Part shown: positions 18,277-29,133 of the stretch, in pieces
Numbering within the stretch: the stretch's first letter is position 1
Layout of the letters: every line of letters starts with the position of its first letter
NCBI RefSeq assembly: GCF_004331175.1
Contig: NZ_SJOD01000002.1
Coordinates: forward strand, 124,001 to 188,000
Direction of reading: 5' to 3'
DNA length: 64,000 bases
Source: Acinetobacter sp. ANC 4178
GTDB taxonomy: Bacteria; Pseudomonadota; Gammaproteobacteria; Pseudomonadales; Moraxellaceae
Notes under the pieces: model-generated
Told to the model about the DNA's origin: nothing
Seen by the model: the letters and a program-made list of their open reading frames with translations, nothing else
Databases searched by the model: none
Program-made: the position numbers and the translations under genes

Positions 18277-19314
18277 ATGCAACTTTCTGACTTCAATTTT
18301 GATCTCCCTGATGAGCTTATTGCTCGATATCCATTAGACACCCGCAGTTCATCACGCTTGCTCCATTTAGATGCGCAAGGTCAATACCACGATCTTCAGT
18401 TTACCGATATTCTCGATTTACTGAATGAAGGTGATCTATTGATTTTAAACGATACCAAGGTCATGAAAGCCCGATTAAAAGGCAAGCGTGCAACAGGTGG
18501 CGCAATTGAGGTTTTGGTTGAGCGTTTGCAGGATACACACATCGCACATTGCCATATCAAAGCCAGCAACTCCCCTAAAGCGGGTGCAGAACTGTTTATT
18601 GGCACAGAAGAAATTAAAGTGACGGTACAGGGTCGCCATGAGAATCTGTTCATTGTCGAATTTTCTCAGCCGATTCTAGATGTCTTGGATCGCTGTGGTC
18701 AGTTACCCATTCCGCCTTACTTCAACCGTGAAGCTGAAGCAATTGATACTGAACGCTATCAAACTGTATTTAATGATCCAACCAAACTGGCAAGCGTTGC
18801 TGCACCGACTGCAAGTTTACACTTCGATCAAGCTTTACTGGAAAAACTCGAAGCCAAAGGTATTCATAAAGCCTTCGTGACCTTACATGTTGGCGCAGGA
18901 ACTTTCCTGCCAGTCCGTACCGATGATATTGCCAACCATATCATGCACAGTGAATGGTGCGATGTACCTGCGCATACGGTTGAATTGATTCGTGAAACCA
19001 AAGCACGTGGTAATAAAGTCATTGCTGTCGGCACAACCGCAACACGAGCTGTGGAAAGTGCTGCCCAAGCACATGGCGGTGTACTCGATGCATGGGTCGG
19101 TGATACACAAATCTTTATCTATCCAGGCTATGATTTTAAAGTGGTCGATCGATTAATTACCAACTTCCATTTACCTGAATCCACGCTCTTGATGTTGGTT
19201 TCGGCACTCTCCAATCGTGACAATATTCTCAATGCCTATCAACATGCGGTAGCTACGCAATATCGTTTCTTCAGTTATGGCGATGCCATGCTGATTGACC
19301 GTTTTACAGGATAA
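18277..19314 (+). CDS. queA: S-adenosylmethionine:tRNA ribosyltransferase-isomerase
   Basis: QueA transfers and isomerises the ribosyl part of SAM onto 7-aminomethyl-7-deazaguanine in tRNA, giving epoxyqueuosine at the wobble position of GUN-anticodon tRNAs. The 345-residue length is normal. Family motifs seen are the N-terminal [23 protein letters not shown] near 60-70, [11 protein letters not shown] near 205-215, and [15 protein letters not shown] near the C-terminus. It is cytoplasmic. tgt, the preceding enzyme of the same pathway, is encoded 3 kb downstream on the same strand, separated by three unrelated genes. Upstream it faces the divergent tRNA-Leu across 168 bp, which must hold both promoters. 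Confidence 0.97.
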   Translation: MQLSDFNFDLPDELIARYPLDTRSSSRLLHLDAQGQYHDLQFTDILDLLNEGDLLILNDTKVMKARLKGKRATGGAIEVLVERLQDTHIAHCHIKASNSPKAGAELFIGTEEIKVTVQGRHENLFIVEFSQPILDVLDRCGQLPIPPYFNREAEAIDTERYQTVFNDPTKLASVAAPTASLHFDQALLEKLEAKGIHKAFVTLHVGAGTFLPVRTDDIANHIMHSEWCDVPAHTVELIRETKARGNKVIAVGTTATRAVESAAQAHGGVLDAWVGDTQIFIYPGYDFKVVDRLITNFHLPESTLLMLVSALSNRDNILNAYQHAVATQYRFFSYGDAMLIDRFTG

Positions 19315-19353
19315 CTGTTTTACAAGATAACAATAACAAGGATCTTCTCCCTT

Positions 19354-20382
19354 ATGCCGATTGATACTGTGCGACATTCGATTCATATTCGCCGTAAAAA
19401 GAATCAGGTGGTGTTCCACAATATTGCTCGGCTTTGGGACATTGGGCGTCAGGCGCAAAGCCATCAACAGATTTTAGATGGCTTACATCCTTGGAATGCT
19501 CCCGTCACCTTGAAGTTTGAAAATACCCTGCCGTGGTTGCTTGCAATTACAGGCAGTATTTTTATGCTTGCGATTTTGATTCAACCCAGCAGTATTTGGG
19601 CGCAAGCCAGTCTATTCTGTGGCGGGTTAATGGTATTTTGGGCCTATATTTGTTATGAAGATGACGACCCCGTTGAAGAAGTAATTGATTATCTCGAACA
19701 ACAAACCATTGCCCAAAAATATCAGTTGGCTTACCACCGCCAACCACAACATATTTCCGTTCCACTCAATCCCGTTTTATTTATTGCCCACTTAAAACGC
19801 CTATTTCCAGTATTTGAGCAAGGCTCTGTCTCCAATGATTTTCCGTTATACGCCAGTACAGTGTGGACGGATGAAGAGAATAAGGATCATCAAGTATTGG
19901 TGTTCCAATATCACTTTGTTAACGAAGTCCGTATGACAGACAAAGATGGCAATCAAGTCAAGGTTCAGGAAATACATCGCGATCTTTGGGGTGTATTTGT
20001 GTTTGGTCTAGACATGCCTGGTTTGGCCATCAGTACTGCAAGTAAATCCTTTGGCTCCCCTTATTCTTTTGCATGGCATACCAGTGATATTCAGACCAAT
20101 CAGCGACTCAAATTCTATGGTACCGATGAAATGCAGATGGCAAAAACCCTGACACCTGCCATGGTACTTCGTCTATCAGACTTTTTTGAATCCCGTTCAG
20201 GAGATCTATTGTTTCATCCTGAAAGTGATGTGCTGTGTTATCTAGGACCGCACGATTTATTCAAAATTTCCAGCAAAGCACAAAATATACAAGATATTTC
20301 CAGTTTACGTGGACACTTACGTACATTTAAACTACCTTATCTAGAACATTTAAAGTCTGATTTATTAGAGCTTTTAAAATAA
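19354..20382 (+). CDS. DUF3137-like membrane protein
   Basis: 342 residues. Two adjacent membrane segments lie near 57-76 and 81-100, leaving a large C-terminal soluble domain. The region near 250-285 (KFYGTDEMQMAKTLTPAMVLRLSDF) matches the pattern of DUF3137 proteins, in which a TPAMxxRL motif is typical. The gene ends 37 bp before a lemA-family gene, and DUF3137 proteins are often encoded next to LemA. The pair is therefore likely one functional unit at the inner membrane. An AAGGA lies upstream of the ATG. Biochemical function is unknown. Confidence 0.7.
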   Translation: MPIDTVRHSIHIRRKKNQVVFHNIARLWDIGRQAQSHQQILDGLHPWNAPVTLKFENTLPWLLAITGSIFMLAILIQPSSIWAQASLFCGGLMVFWAYICYEDDDPVEEVIDYLEQQTIAQKYQLAYHRQPQHISVPLNPVLFIAHLKRLFPVFEQGSVSNDFPLYASTVWTDEENKDHQVLVFQYHFVNEVRMTDKDGNQVKVQEIHRDLWGVFVFGLDMPGLAISTASKSFGSPYSFAWHTSDIQTNQRLKFYGTDEMQMAKTLTPAMVLRLSDFFESRSGDLLFHPESDVLCYLGPHDLFKISSKAQNIQDISSLRGHLRTFKLPYLEHLKSDLLELLK

Positions 20383-20419
20383 CAGCAACAAAAATGTACA
20401 AGCATTCAAGAGGGGCAAC

Positions 20420-20986
20420 ATGGGACTTTTTATTTTATTATTGCTAATTATTATTGCCATTGTCGCCATTATTTTCATTCGCAATAATATTGTGCGCCAT
20501 CATAATGCCACCATTCGTGCTTGGTCAGATGTCGCCAGTTATGAACGTCAAAAAATTAAAATTTTAGATGCGCTTGCACCCTTGGTAGAGCAATATTCAA
20601 GTTTTGAAAAAGGCACTTTAGAAAAAGTGACCGAATTGCGTCAGAACATTTTAAATTTGAATGCAAATACTGCCGATGTATCACAGTTACAGCGTATTGA
20701 GAACTTAAATAAAGAGCTCATGCATAGCCTCAATGTTGTGGTTGAAAATTACCCTGAGCTTAAAGCCAACGAAATTTATCTCAAAATGATGAATGAAATT
20801 GAAGAGCAAAACGAAAATGTGGGCGCTGCGATTACCATTTTTAATCGCAACGTTGAATTATTTAATAATCACATCCAGATTTTCCCAAACAACATTATTA
20901 ACACCATGACTACTGGCAAAAAAGCCATTCGACCATTTCGTGATACAGCAGCTATGCAAAATTTTGATTATCGTCCGAATTTCTAA
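20420..20986 (+). CDS. LemA family protein
   Basis: 188 residues. One N-terminal membrane segment (residues 2-22) is followed by a helical domain with the family patterns NATIRAWSDVASYERQ near 32-47, YPELKAN near 113-119 and FNRNVELFNN near 142-151. LemA proteins are inner-membrane anchored helical bundles of unclear function. A strong Shine-Dalgarno (GAGGGG) precedes the ATG. It follows the DUF3137-like gene and is probably co-transcribed with it. The usual FxxxPxNIV-type end is partly kept (IQIFPNNII). Confidence 0.85.
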   Translation: MGLFILLLLIIIAIVAIIFIRNNIVRHHNATIRAWSDVASYERQKIKILDALAPLVEQYSSFEKGTLEKVTELRQNILNLNANTADVSQLQRIENLNKELMHSLNVVVENYPELKANEIYLKMMNEIEEQNENVGAAITIFNRNVELFNNHIQIFPNNIINTMTTGKKAIRPFRDTAAMQNFDYRPNF

Positions 20987-21055
20987 TGATTTAACACAAA
21001 GTACGGCATGGTGAATACGCATTCACCATGCTGTTTAAATCTCTCTTAAGTATTC

Positions 21056-21982
21056 TTACGATAGAAAACGAACCTGATTACGCCCTTCGGCTTTTGCCTG
21101 ATACAACAATTGATCTGCTGACTGCAAAAAGCTAGACACGTTTAAATAATTTTGCCCTGCGCCATGTGTATTCACACCAATGCTGACTGTAATATCAGCA
21201 TGCTGACTTGCAGCCAGACTTGGTATGGTCAAATGAGCCACCGCTTTACGGAAACGTTCAGCCGATGAAACTGCATCTTCAAGTGTGGTTTCAGGCAAAA
21301 TCACCACAAACTCTTCCCCGCCAAAGCGCGCCACAAAATCGTAGGCTCGACTAAACTGATTTTTTAATAACTGCGCCACTGCAATCAAACACTGATCACC
21401 TTGTAAATGTCCAAAATCATCGTTGTATTTTTTAAAATGATCTATATCAATAAACAATACTGAAAGTGGTCGTGCATTTCGCTCTGCACGTTTAAACTCA
21501 TGTTCAATCCGTTCATTCAGTGCTTTACGATTTGCCACCTGCGTCAAGGGATCTTGCAGTAATAACGCTTGGTTCTTTTTGTTCAACTCCTCGAGTTCCA
21601 ACTCCATGCTTTTGCGTTCAGAAATATCAAACATGAACCCAATAATGGCAATGGTTTTATCATTTTCACGAATCACATGCACAACATCGCGTATCCAGAC
21701 ATATCCTCCGTCTTGGGTTAAAGCGCGATAATCGGCTTCATGATCGGTACCATCATCGGAGAGTTGAATACACATCCCAACCGTCTTGTCTCGATCATCT
21801 GGATGAATGCGATCAATCCAATCTTGTGCAGTTTTCCAACTGTCTTGCGACCACCCCATTAATGTTTCAATTTGCGGTCCAATATAACTAAATTCTTTGG
21901 TATCCCAATTAATTTGCCAAGGAATCGCATTGGTCGTTTCGAGCAATGTTTTATAAAATTCCCATTCTTTTAATTCACTCAT
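21056..21982 (-). CDS. PAS-GGDEF diguanylate cyclase
   Basis: 308 residues. A PAS domain with PAC tail (about 10-125, WSQDSWKTAQDWIDRIHPDD) leads through a short coiled linker to a GGDEF domain (about 140-305). The active-site signature is GGEEF at 221-225, so c-di-GMP synthesis is expected. An RxxD inhibitory I-site (R212-D215) lies exactly five residues before it, so product feedback is expected. There is no transmembrane segment, so it is a cytoplasmic sensor with unknown ligand. It is transcribed alone, convergent with the lemA gene. A good Shine-Dalgarno (GGGGTGG) precedes the ATG. Confidence 0.93.
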   Translation of the reverse strand: MSELKEWEFYKTLLETTNAIPWQINWDTKEFSYIGPQIETLMGWSQDSWKTAQDWIDRIHPDDRDKTVGMCIQLSDDGTDHEADYRALTQDGGYVWIRDVVHVIRENDKTIAIIGFMFDISERKSMELELEELNKKNQALLLQDPLTQVANRKALNERIEHEFKRAERNARPLSVLFIDIDHFKKYNDDFGHLQGDQCLIAVAQLLKNQFSRAYDFVARFGGEEFVVILPETTLEDAVSSAERFRKAVAHLTIPSLAASQHADITVSIGVNTHGAGQNYLNVSSFLQSADQLLYQAKAEGRNQVRFLS

Positions 21983-22259
21983 TACCCACCCCTAAGAACA
22001 CACAGCCAGCGTAAAGAATTAGTAGATACCAATTTCACTTACAATTTAATCACTATTTTTAGGTAAAATAGAAACAAATCATTACACAAGCAAAAATAAT
22101 GCAAACTTCCAATCCCGCATGCTTTTCTCTCATTTTTTTGTAATTCATGAATCAGAATTAACAGTTCAATACATCACAAAACTGGCGTTTAAGTACAGAA
22201 TCGAGGAAAATAGCTCTCTTTTTAGCTCGAACAATCAGCGAACTGTTTTTTCGCCTTGA

Positions 22260-23402
<1,143 letters not shown>

Positions 23403-23500
23403 TTCTTTCAGCATTTGCGCTGAAGAAAAAGACAAGGTAAATTGCAGAGCAAGTCTATTTATTATCAAATTGATACCAGTTTATTGTTTAGGAAATTGAA

Positions 23501-23830
23501 ATGAGCCTTTTTATTTCTACTGCTCACGCAGCAGGTGAAGCTGCACAGCAACCAAGCCTCGTAACGAACTTACTTATGATTGCGGTTTTTGTCGCAATTT
23601 TCTATTTCTTGATTTGGCGTCCGCAATCTAAGCGTGCTAAAGAACACCGTTCTTTAGTAGAAAGCTTAGGCGTTGGAAGTGAAGTTGTTTTTGCTGGTGG
23701 TTTGATGGGTAAAATTACTAAAATTGAAGGTGATTTTGCAGTGGTTGAATTAAACCGTGGTGTAGAAGTAAAAATTCAACGCGCAAGTGTGATTTCAGTT
23801 CTTCCTGAAGGCACATTAAATAACCTTTAA
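23501..23830 (+). CDS. yajC: Preprotein translocase subunit YajC
   Basis: 109 residues. A single membrane segment (about 20-38, NLLMIAVFVAIFYFLIW) is followed by the family signature RPQSKRAKEHRS and a small cytoplasmic beta domain (GGLMGKITKIEGDFAVVEL). YajC associates with SecD and SecF in the Sec holotranslocon. The gene lies 98 bp after tgt and 51 bp before secD, but a terminator-like hairpin stands between yajC and secD. Confidence 0.96.
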   Translation: MSLFISTAHAAGEAAQQPSLVTNLLMIAVFVAIFYFLIWRPQSKRAKEHRSLVESLGVGSEVVFAGGLMGKITKIEGDFAVVELNRGVEVKIQRASVISVLPEGTLNNL

Positions 23831-23838
23831 TCAAAAAT

Positions 23839-23865
23839 AGTCGTGCACCCGCACGACTTTTTCAT
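23839..23865 (+). terminator. Terminator-like hairpin between yajC and secD
   Basis: A perfect 8-bp GC-rich stem (AGTCGTGC/GCACGACT) with an ACCC loop is followed by TTTTT. It sits 9 bp after yajC and ends 17 bp before the secD ATG. Its shape is that of an intrinsic terminator, so it probably reduces transcription into secD-secF. Confidence 0.6.
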
Positions 23866-23881
23866 TTTAAGAAGAAAACAA

Positions 23882-25783
23882 ATGCGTTACCCAGCATGGA
23901 AATATCTACTGATTCTCGTGGTTCTCGTGGTCAGTACATTATATGCCCTGCCAAGTTTGTATCCTGATGAACCTGCTGTTCAAATTTCAGGTGCCAAAGC
24001 TGGTACTCAAATTGACCAAAGCATCATACAAAAAGCAGAGCAAATTTTAAAAAGCGAAAATATTGCAACGCATGACAATAGCTTTACCAATAACGCTGCA
24101 TTGCTCCGTCTAGATTCATCTGAAGCCCAGTTAAAAGCCAAAGATGCATTACGTCGTGGTCTTGGAGATAACTATATTGTTGCGCTAAACCTTGCCCCAA
24201 CCACGCCAGAATGGTTGCAAAAAATTGGTGCGAAACCAATGAAGCTTGGTTTGGACTTGCGTGGTGGTGTTCACTTCTTGCTTGAAGTGGATATGGACAA
24301 AGCCATCAGCCAACGTATGGAAACCTCTGCAACCGATTTACGTCGTCAATTGCGTGACAATAAATTGAAATTCAATAGTCTTTCATTGAATAACAATACG
24401 ATGACTTTGCAATTTGCGAACAATACCGATCGTGATGCAGTCATGGACTTCCTACGTAGCAAAAATACCGAATTTGCTCAGCAAGCAGTTGCATCAGATA
24501 CAGGCTCTAGCTTGCGTTTGACCTATACCGATGCGCGTAAGCAAGAAATTCAATCGTATGCAGTCAATCAAAACTTAACCACTTTACGTAACCGTATTAA
24601 TGAATTAGGTGTTGCAGAAGCGCTTGTTCAAACCCAAGGTAGTAACCGCATTGTAGTGGAATTACCAGGTGTACAAGATACAGCCGAAGCCAAACGTGTT
24701 TTGGGTCGTACTGCAAACTTAGAGTTCCGTCTGGTATCTGACCAGAATGATCAATATATCGACCCGTATACAGGTAAATATAATGGTCAACCACTCCCTC
24801 CAGGTACGGAAGTATTTGCCTATCAGTCACTTGATAGCGGTCGTGAATTATTGCTTAACCGCAACCGTATTTTGACGGGTGAACGCGTTCAAAATGCCTC
24901 TTCTGGCTTTAGTCAGGATACTGGCGGTGCAGAAGTGAATATTACCCTCGACAGCGCGGGTGGTAAGCTTATGGCAGATGCTACACGTAACTCTGTGGGC
25001 AAACGTATGGCGGTATTGTTTATCGAAAATAAACAAAAAATTAGCTATGTCACTGACCCTAAAACTGGTGCACAAACTGAAGTTCGTACACCATATGCAG
25101 AATCTGTAGTCATTAATGCTGCAACCATTCAAGCCGTATTGGGCTCTCAATTCCGTATCACGGGCTTAGACTCTCCTCAAGAAGCTGCTGAACTTGCCCT
25201 CATGTTACGTGCAGGTGCATTAGCAGCGCCAATGTACTTTGTAGAAGAACGTGTGGTTGGTCCTAGCCTTGGTCAAGAGAACATTGATAAAGGTGTATTA
25301 TCCACCCAAATCGGTTTCTTACTGGTGGCGATCTGGATGGTAGTGTTCTTCCGTCTATTTGGTTTAATTGCCAATTTAGCCCTAGTCATCAATATTGCCA
25401 TGATCCTGACCGTAATGTCTTGGATTGGCGCCTCCCTATCGCTTCCGGGTATTGCAGGTATCATCATCACCATTGGTATGGCGGTCGATGCCAACGTCCT
25501 CATCTGTGAGCGAATACGAGAGGAAATGAAATGGGGAGCCTCTCCGAAACAAGCCATTATTGCGGGTTATGATCGCGCCTATAACACTATTTTAGACTCG
25601 AACTTAACCACCTTTATTGTCGCTTTCATTTTGTTTGCCATCGGTTCAGGTCCAATCAAAAGCTTTGCAGTCACCCATATGATTGGTATTGTCTGCTCGA
25701 TGTTTACCTCTATTACGGTCACTCGTGCAGTCGTACAATTGATTTATGGCAAAAAGCGTGACTTGAAAAAGTTGAGCATTTAA
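23882..25783 (+). CDS. secD: Protein translocase subunit SecD
   Basis: SecD works with SecF and the proton gradient to pull exported proteins out of the Sec channel. The start is placed at the ATG of MRYPAWKYLL, with AAGAAG upstream; an upstream in-frame GTG at 23843 lies inside a hairpin and is not credible. The 633 residues show the first membrane segment near 8-24, LGLDLRGGVHFLLEVDM before the first periplasmic domain, and a large periplasmic part. A C-terminal five-helix block carries IAGIIITIGMAVDANVLICERIREE. It is complete and ordinary in length. secF follows 8 bp later. Confidence 0.97.
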   Translation: MRYPAWKYLLILVVLVVSTLYALPSLYPDEPAVQISGAKAGTQIDQSIIQKAEQILKSENIATHDNSFTNNAALLRLDSSEAQLKAKDALRRGLGDNYIVALNLAPTTPEWLQKIGAKPMKLGLDLRGGVHFLLEVDMDKAISQRMETSATDLRRQLRDNKLKFNSLSLNNNTMTLQFANNTDRDAVMDFLRSKNTEFAQQAVASDTGSSLRLTYTDARKQEIQSYAVNQNLTTLRNRINELGVAEALVQTQGSNRIVVELPGVQDTAEAKRVLGRTANLEFRLVSDQNDQYIDPYTGKYNGQPLPPGTEVFAYQSLDSGRELLLNRNRILTGERVQNASSGFSQDTGGAEVNITLDSAGGKLMADATRNSVGKRMAVLFIENKQKISYVTDPKTGAQTEVRTPYAESVVINAATIQAVLGSQFRITGLDSPQEAAELALMLRAGALAAPMYFVEERVVGPSLGQENIDKGVLSTQIGFLLVAIWMVVFFRLFGLIANLALVINIAMILTVMSWIGASLSLPGIAGIIITIGMAVDANVLICERIREEMKWGASPKQAIIAGYDRAYNTILDSNLTTFIVAFILFAIGSGPIKSFAVTHMIGIVCSMFTSITVTRAVVQLIYGKKRDLKKLSI

Positions 25784-25791
25784 GGAGATCG

Positions 25792-26760
25792 ATGATGACT
25801 GACATGACTCAACCTAAATCAAAACAATATGGTCGCCCTGACAATGAGCGTGTAATTGGCTTTATGAAGATCAGCAAACCTGCTGCCTTCGCGTCAATTT
25901 TAATTACCATTGCCAGTATCTTCTTTATTGCCGTGAATGGTCTTAACTTAGGTTTAGACTTTACTGGGGGTATTTCTGCGGAAGTAACCTATGCAAAACC
26001 TGTTGACCAAGAGCAAATTGTTAAATCACTTCAAGCCACAGGCTTTGAACATGCCGTGGTGCAAACCCTCGGCAGTAACACAGATGTACTCATTCGTATG
26101 CCTGTGCAAAAAACCAGTGTTGAAGATTTGAATAACACCTTGGCCAAAGCGGTGCAAGTTCCCAATAACACAGCTACGCTACATAAAGTCGATGCTGTCG
26201 GTGGTCAAGTCGGGAATGAACTCTATGTTCGTTCTGCGGGTGCAGTTGCACTTGCACTGATCTTGATGTTGATCTACGTAACCATTCGCTTTGAGTTCAA
26301 ATTGGCTGTGGGCGCAATCCTCTCCCTCTTTCACGATATTTTGGTGATTTTAGGGGTATTTGCATTCATGCAATGGCCATTCGATCTGACCACTTTGGCT
26401 GCAGTGCTTGCCGTGATTGGTTTCTCACTCAACGATAACATCGTAGTATCAGACCGTATCCGCGAGAACTTCCGTAAAATTCGAGGCGCATCCCCTCGTG
26501 AAGTAATCGATATTGCCCTCACTGAAACTTTACGCCGAACTGTCCACACCTCCATGACCTTGTTATTGGTCGTGGTGGCGATGCTCATTATGGGCGGTGA
26601 AGGTCTACGCTGGTTCTCGGTGGCAATGTTTATCGGTGTGTTTGCAGGTACGTATTCTTCGATTTATATTGCAACTGCTTATGCCCTATGGCGTGGTCTA
26701 AATCGTCAAGACTTTATCGTGCAAATTAAACCTGAGTTTGATGAGGAAGAGATTCCTTAA
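25792..26760 (+). CDS. secF: Protein translocase subunit SecF
   Basis: 322 residues. The N-terminal membrane segment (about 28-48) leads to GLDFTGGISAEV, then a periplasmic domain and five C-terminal helices with FSLNDNIVVSDRIRENFRK, the counterpart of the SecD signature. AAGGAG lies 4 nt before the first ATG and 7 nt before the second (25795), so either start works. It is co-transcribed with secD and ends at a clear terminator. Confidence 0.97.
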   Translation: MMTDMTQPKSKQYGRPDNERVIGFMKISKPAAFASILITIASIFFIAVNGLNLGLDFTGGISAEVTYAKPVDQEQIVKSLQATGFEHAVVQTLGSNTDVLIRMPVQKTSVEDLNNTLAKAVQVPNNTATLHKVDAVGGQVGNELYVRSAGAVALALILMLIYVTIRFEFKLAVGAILSLFHDILVILGVFAFMQWPFDLTTLAAVLAVIGFSLNDNIVVSDRIRENFRKIRGASPREVIDIALTETLRRTVHTSMTLLLVVVAMLIMGGEGLRWFSVAMFIGVFAGTYSSIYIATAYALWRGLNRQDFIVQIKPEFDEEEIP

Positions 26761-26785
26761 TTCCTAAACAACAGACTCACACTTA

Positions 26786-26810
26786 AGCTCATCCTCGGAT
26801 GGGCTTTTTT
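26786..26810 (+). terminator. Terminator of the secDF unit
   Basis: The stem AGCTCATCC/GGATGGGCT with a 2-nt loop (TC) is followed by six T. It begins 26 bp after secF and slightly overlaps the 3' end of the convergent phosphopantetheinyl transferase gene. Confidence 0.75.
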
Positions 26811-27453
26811 AATGCTGAATCAATTGAATCTGTGGCCACTGGAAGCCTCGACATGAGGGCCCTGCCTGCCAAGCCACTGTCAGCATCGTTTGACCTAAAT
26901 GATAGTTCTGATAAGCAAAACTTCCTAGCATCGCGTGCTGACACATCCCACCATGCTGAATTGGATGCACCTGTGTATTCAACTCATTCAAACTCAGTCG
27001 AATCCCCAAACCCGAGGCTTTTAAGACCGCTTCTTTAGTGGTCCAAACCCTAAACCAAAACTCTTCTGAATATTCTAATTCAGCCCAATGTTCAAGCTCA
27101 TCAGGGTGAAATGCATGTTGTGCCAAGGCTTCAAATCGAACCTTTCGGTCCAAATCCTCAATATCTATACCGACCTGTTTAACCGTATCGCTATAGGCTA
27201 AAGCGTAGTGTTTATGGCTATGGCTATGATTGAATGCCACTTGAGGAAATTCTGTCAGATAGGGTTTTCCATATTCAGTCTTAGAAATATCTGTATTTTG
27301 GATCTCGTGTTGCATATGTTGCGAGAGCAACTGATTCCGAAATTGATAGATCGCCTGTTTTTGTTGCTGTATTTTGGCTTTACGGTCTAAATCCGCAGGC
27401 AACTGAATCATCTGCTCTAAGCGGCTGACATCTATATGAATCAATTTCGTCAC
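26809..27453 (-). CDS. 4'-phosphopantetheinyl transferase superfamily protein
   Basis: Moves the phosphopantetheine arm of CoA onto a carrier-protein serine. 214 residues, in the Sfp/AcpT size range. Motifs are GKPYL at 62-66, FNHSHSH at 74-80, VGIDIED with the metal ligands Asp97 and Glu99, and WTTKEAVLKASGLG at 137-150. The start is a GTG with AGGAG 6 nt upstream. It stands alone, convergent with secF, and no biosynthetic cluster is next to it. It may serve as the main fatty-acid or siderophore carrier-protein activator, which cannot be decided from sequence. Confidence 0.85.
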   Translation of the reverse strand: MTKLIHIDVSRLEQMIQLPADLDRKAKIQQQKQAIYQFRNQLLSQHMQHEIQNTDISKTEYGKPYLTEFPQVAFNHSHSHKHYALAYSDTVKQVGIDIEDLDRKVRFEALAQHAFHPDELEHWAELEYSEEFWFRVWTTKEAVLKASGLGIRLSLNELNTQVHPIQHGGMCQHAMLGSFAYQNYHLGQTMLTVAWQAGPSCRGFQWPQIQLIQH

Positions 27454-27504
27454 GCATATCTCCTCATTATGTGCAGCCTCATTCTAAAAGAAACCGAATA
27501 CAAA

Positions 27505-27537
27505 AGAAAAAGCCCAAAGTCATCTTTGGGCTTTTTC
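27505..27537 (-). terminator. Terminator of der
   Basis: A 9-bp stem AGCCCAAAG/CTTTGGGCT with a 4-nt loop has T-runs on both sides, so it works for the der transcript (minus strand). It lies 20 bp after the der stop codon. Confidence 0.8.
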
Positions 27538-27558
27538 ATCGTTTAAACGAACTGAAAA

Positions 27559-28968
27559 TTAACGTTTGAATTTTTTCTCAGCTTTTTTGAACTTCTGAAC
27601 ATAACGACGTTTACGTGCAGCAGTGCGTTCATCCACTTGTGACTTACGCCCTTCAAATGGATTTTCAGAGGTTTTAAACTCAATACGCACAGGCGTACCT
27701 TCCAATTTGTACACACGACGGAACACATTTTCCAAGTAGCGACGGTAATCTGCTGGTGTTTTATCAACTTTGTTACCATGAATCACAATCGTTGGTGGAT
27801 TTTGCCCACCCATATGCGCATAACGCATTTTAATACGACGACCGCCCACCATTGGTGGTTGATGTGCATCCACAGCATCACTCAAAATTTGCGTGATTTT
27901 GGCAGGTGAAACTTTCAAATGTGAAGATTCATAAGCACGGTGGATCGATGGGTACATTTCGCCTACACCTGTACCATGCAGTGCAGAAATTAAGTGGATT
28001 TTTGCCCAAGGAATAAAGTCAAAACGACGCTCAACATCTAACTTACATTGCTTACGATCATATTCAGACATGTTGTCCCATTTATTGATCGCAATCACCA
28101 TGGCACGCCCTGCTTCTAAGGCATAACCAATCAAGTGTAAGTCTTGCTCTACAATGCCTTCGCGGGCATCCACTACAATCACAACTACATGTGCATCCTT
28201 CATGGCTTGTAAGGTTTTCACAATCGAGAATTTCTCGATCATTTCATCGACCTTACCTTTACGACGTACACCCGCAGTATCAATCAGCGTATATTGACGA
28301 CCATCACGCTCGAAAGGAATATAAATGGAGTCACGGGTTGTACCCGGTTGGTCAAATGCCACCACACGCTCTTCACCCAACAAACGGTTGACTAGCGTTG
28401 ATTTACCCACGTTCGGACGGCCAATAATCGCTAAACGTAAGCCTGTGTTTTTGTCATGCTCTTCTGGACTCTCGTCTTCAGGCACATCCTGCAACACGTC
28501 TTCCAGCATTTGCTGTACGCCACGACCATGACTTGCCGCTACTTGCAGTGGCTCACCCATACCGAGTTTATAGAATTCAACCAGCGCAGCTTCAGCATGC
28601 ACGCCATCGACCTTATTCGCCACAAGGTAAACTTTTTTACCTAAAGTACGCAGTTCACGGGCAATTTGTTCATCAGAAGCCAATAAACCTGCGCGTGCAT
28701 CCACCACAAACACAATGATATCTGCTTCATGAATCGCAGTTTTAGACTGCTCCGCCATGTAAGTGTCAATACCGCCTTCATTTTCGCCAATACCACCTGT
28801 ATCGACCACAATGAAAGATTTATTTTGATAAACCGCATCACCATATTTACGGTCACGTGTCAGACCCGCAAAGTCCGCCACCAAAGCATCACGACTTTTG
28901 GTAATTTGGTTAAATAGGGTTGATTTTCCGACGTTCGGACGACCAATGAGCGCAATTACGGGTTTCAT
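27559..28968 (-). CDS. der: Ribosome biogenesis GTPase Der (EngA)
   Basis: An essential GTPase for 50S subunit maturation. 469 residues with two tandem G domains: GRPNVGKST near 8-16 and again near 183-191, DTGG and DTAG Walker B sites, and NKVD and NKWD specificity motifs. A C-terminal KH-like domain follows, with a basic tail (KKAEKKFKR). It is the last gene of the rlmN-to-der series, 165 bp after bamB, with a hairpin between them that may partly separate it. Confidence 0.98.
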   Translation of the reverse strand: MKPVIALIGRPNVGKSTLFNQITKSRDALVADFAGLTRDRKYGDAVYQNKSFIVVDTGGIGENEGGIDTYMAEQSKTAIHEADIIVFVVDARAGLLASDEQIARELRTLGKKVYLVANKVDGVHAEAALVEFYKLGMGEPLQVAASHGRGVQQMLEDVLQDVPEDESPEEHDKNTGLRLAIIGRPNVGKSTLVNRLLGEERVVAFDQPGTTRDSIYIPFERDGRQYTLIDTAGVRRKGKVDEMIEKFSIVKTLQAMKDAHVVVIVVDAREGIVEQDLHLIGYALEAGRAMVIAINKWDNMSEYDRKQCKLDVERRFDFIPWAKIHLISALHGTGVGEMYPSIHRAYESSHLKVSPAKITQILSDAVDAHQPPMVGGRRIKMRYAHMGGQNPPTIVIHGNKVDKTPADYRRYLENVFRRVYKLEGTPVRIEFKTSENPFEGRKSQVDERTAARKRRYVQKFKKAEKKFKR

Positions 28969-29051
28969 AGTTTAACCTTTATTCAAGATCAGCCAGTGCG
29001 ACTGGTCTGAACATCAGAAAAATGGAAGATATTTAAGAATAATACTAAATA

Positions 29052-29090
29052 AAACACGGGGCATTGAAATTTCTCAAATACCCCGTGTTT
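29052..29090 (-). terminator. Hairpin between bamB and der
   Basis: A perfect 10-bp stem AAACACGGGG/CCCCGTGTTT with a 19-nt loop is followed on the minus strand by TATTTAG. The T-run is weak, so partial termination or mRNA processing between bamB and der is the likelier role. Confidence 0.5.
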
Positions 29091-29133
29091 AAAAATACGG
29101 ATTTGGCTTAGTTTAACATAAGGCAGATGAAAA

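Noticed and set aside
23843-23881. Upstream GTG extension of secD
   Set aside because: It lies in the terminator-like hairpin, while the ATG at 23882 has a Shine-Dalgarno and the normal SecD N-terminus.
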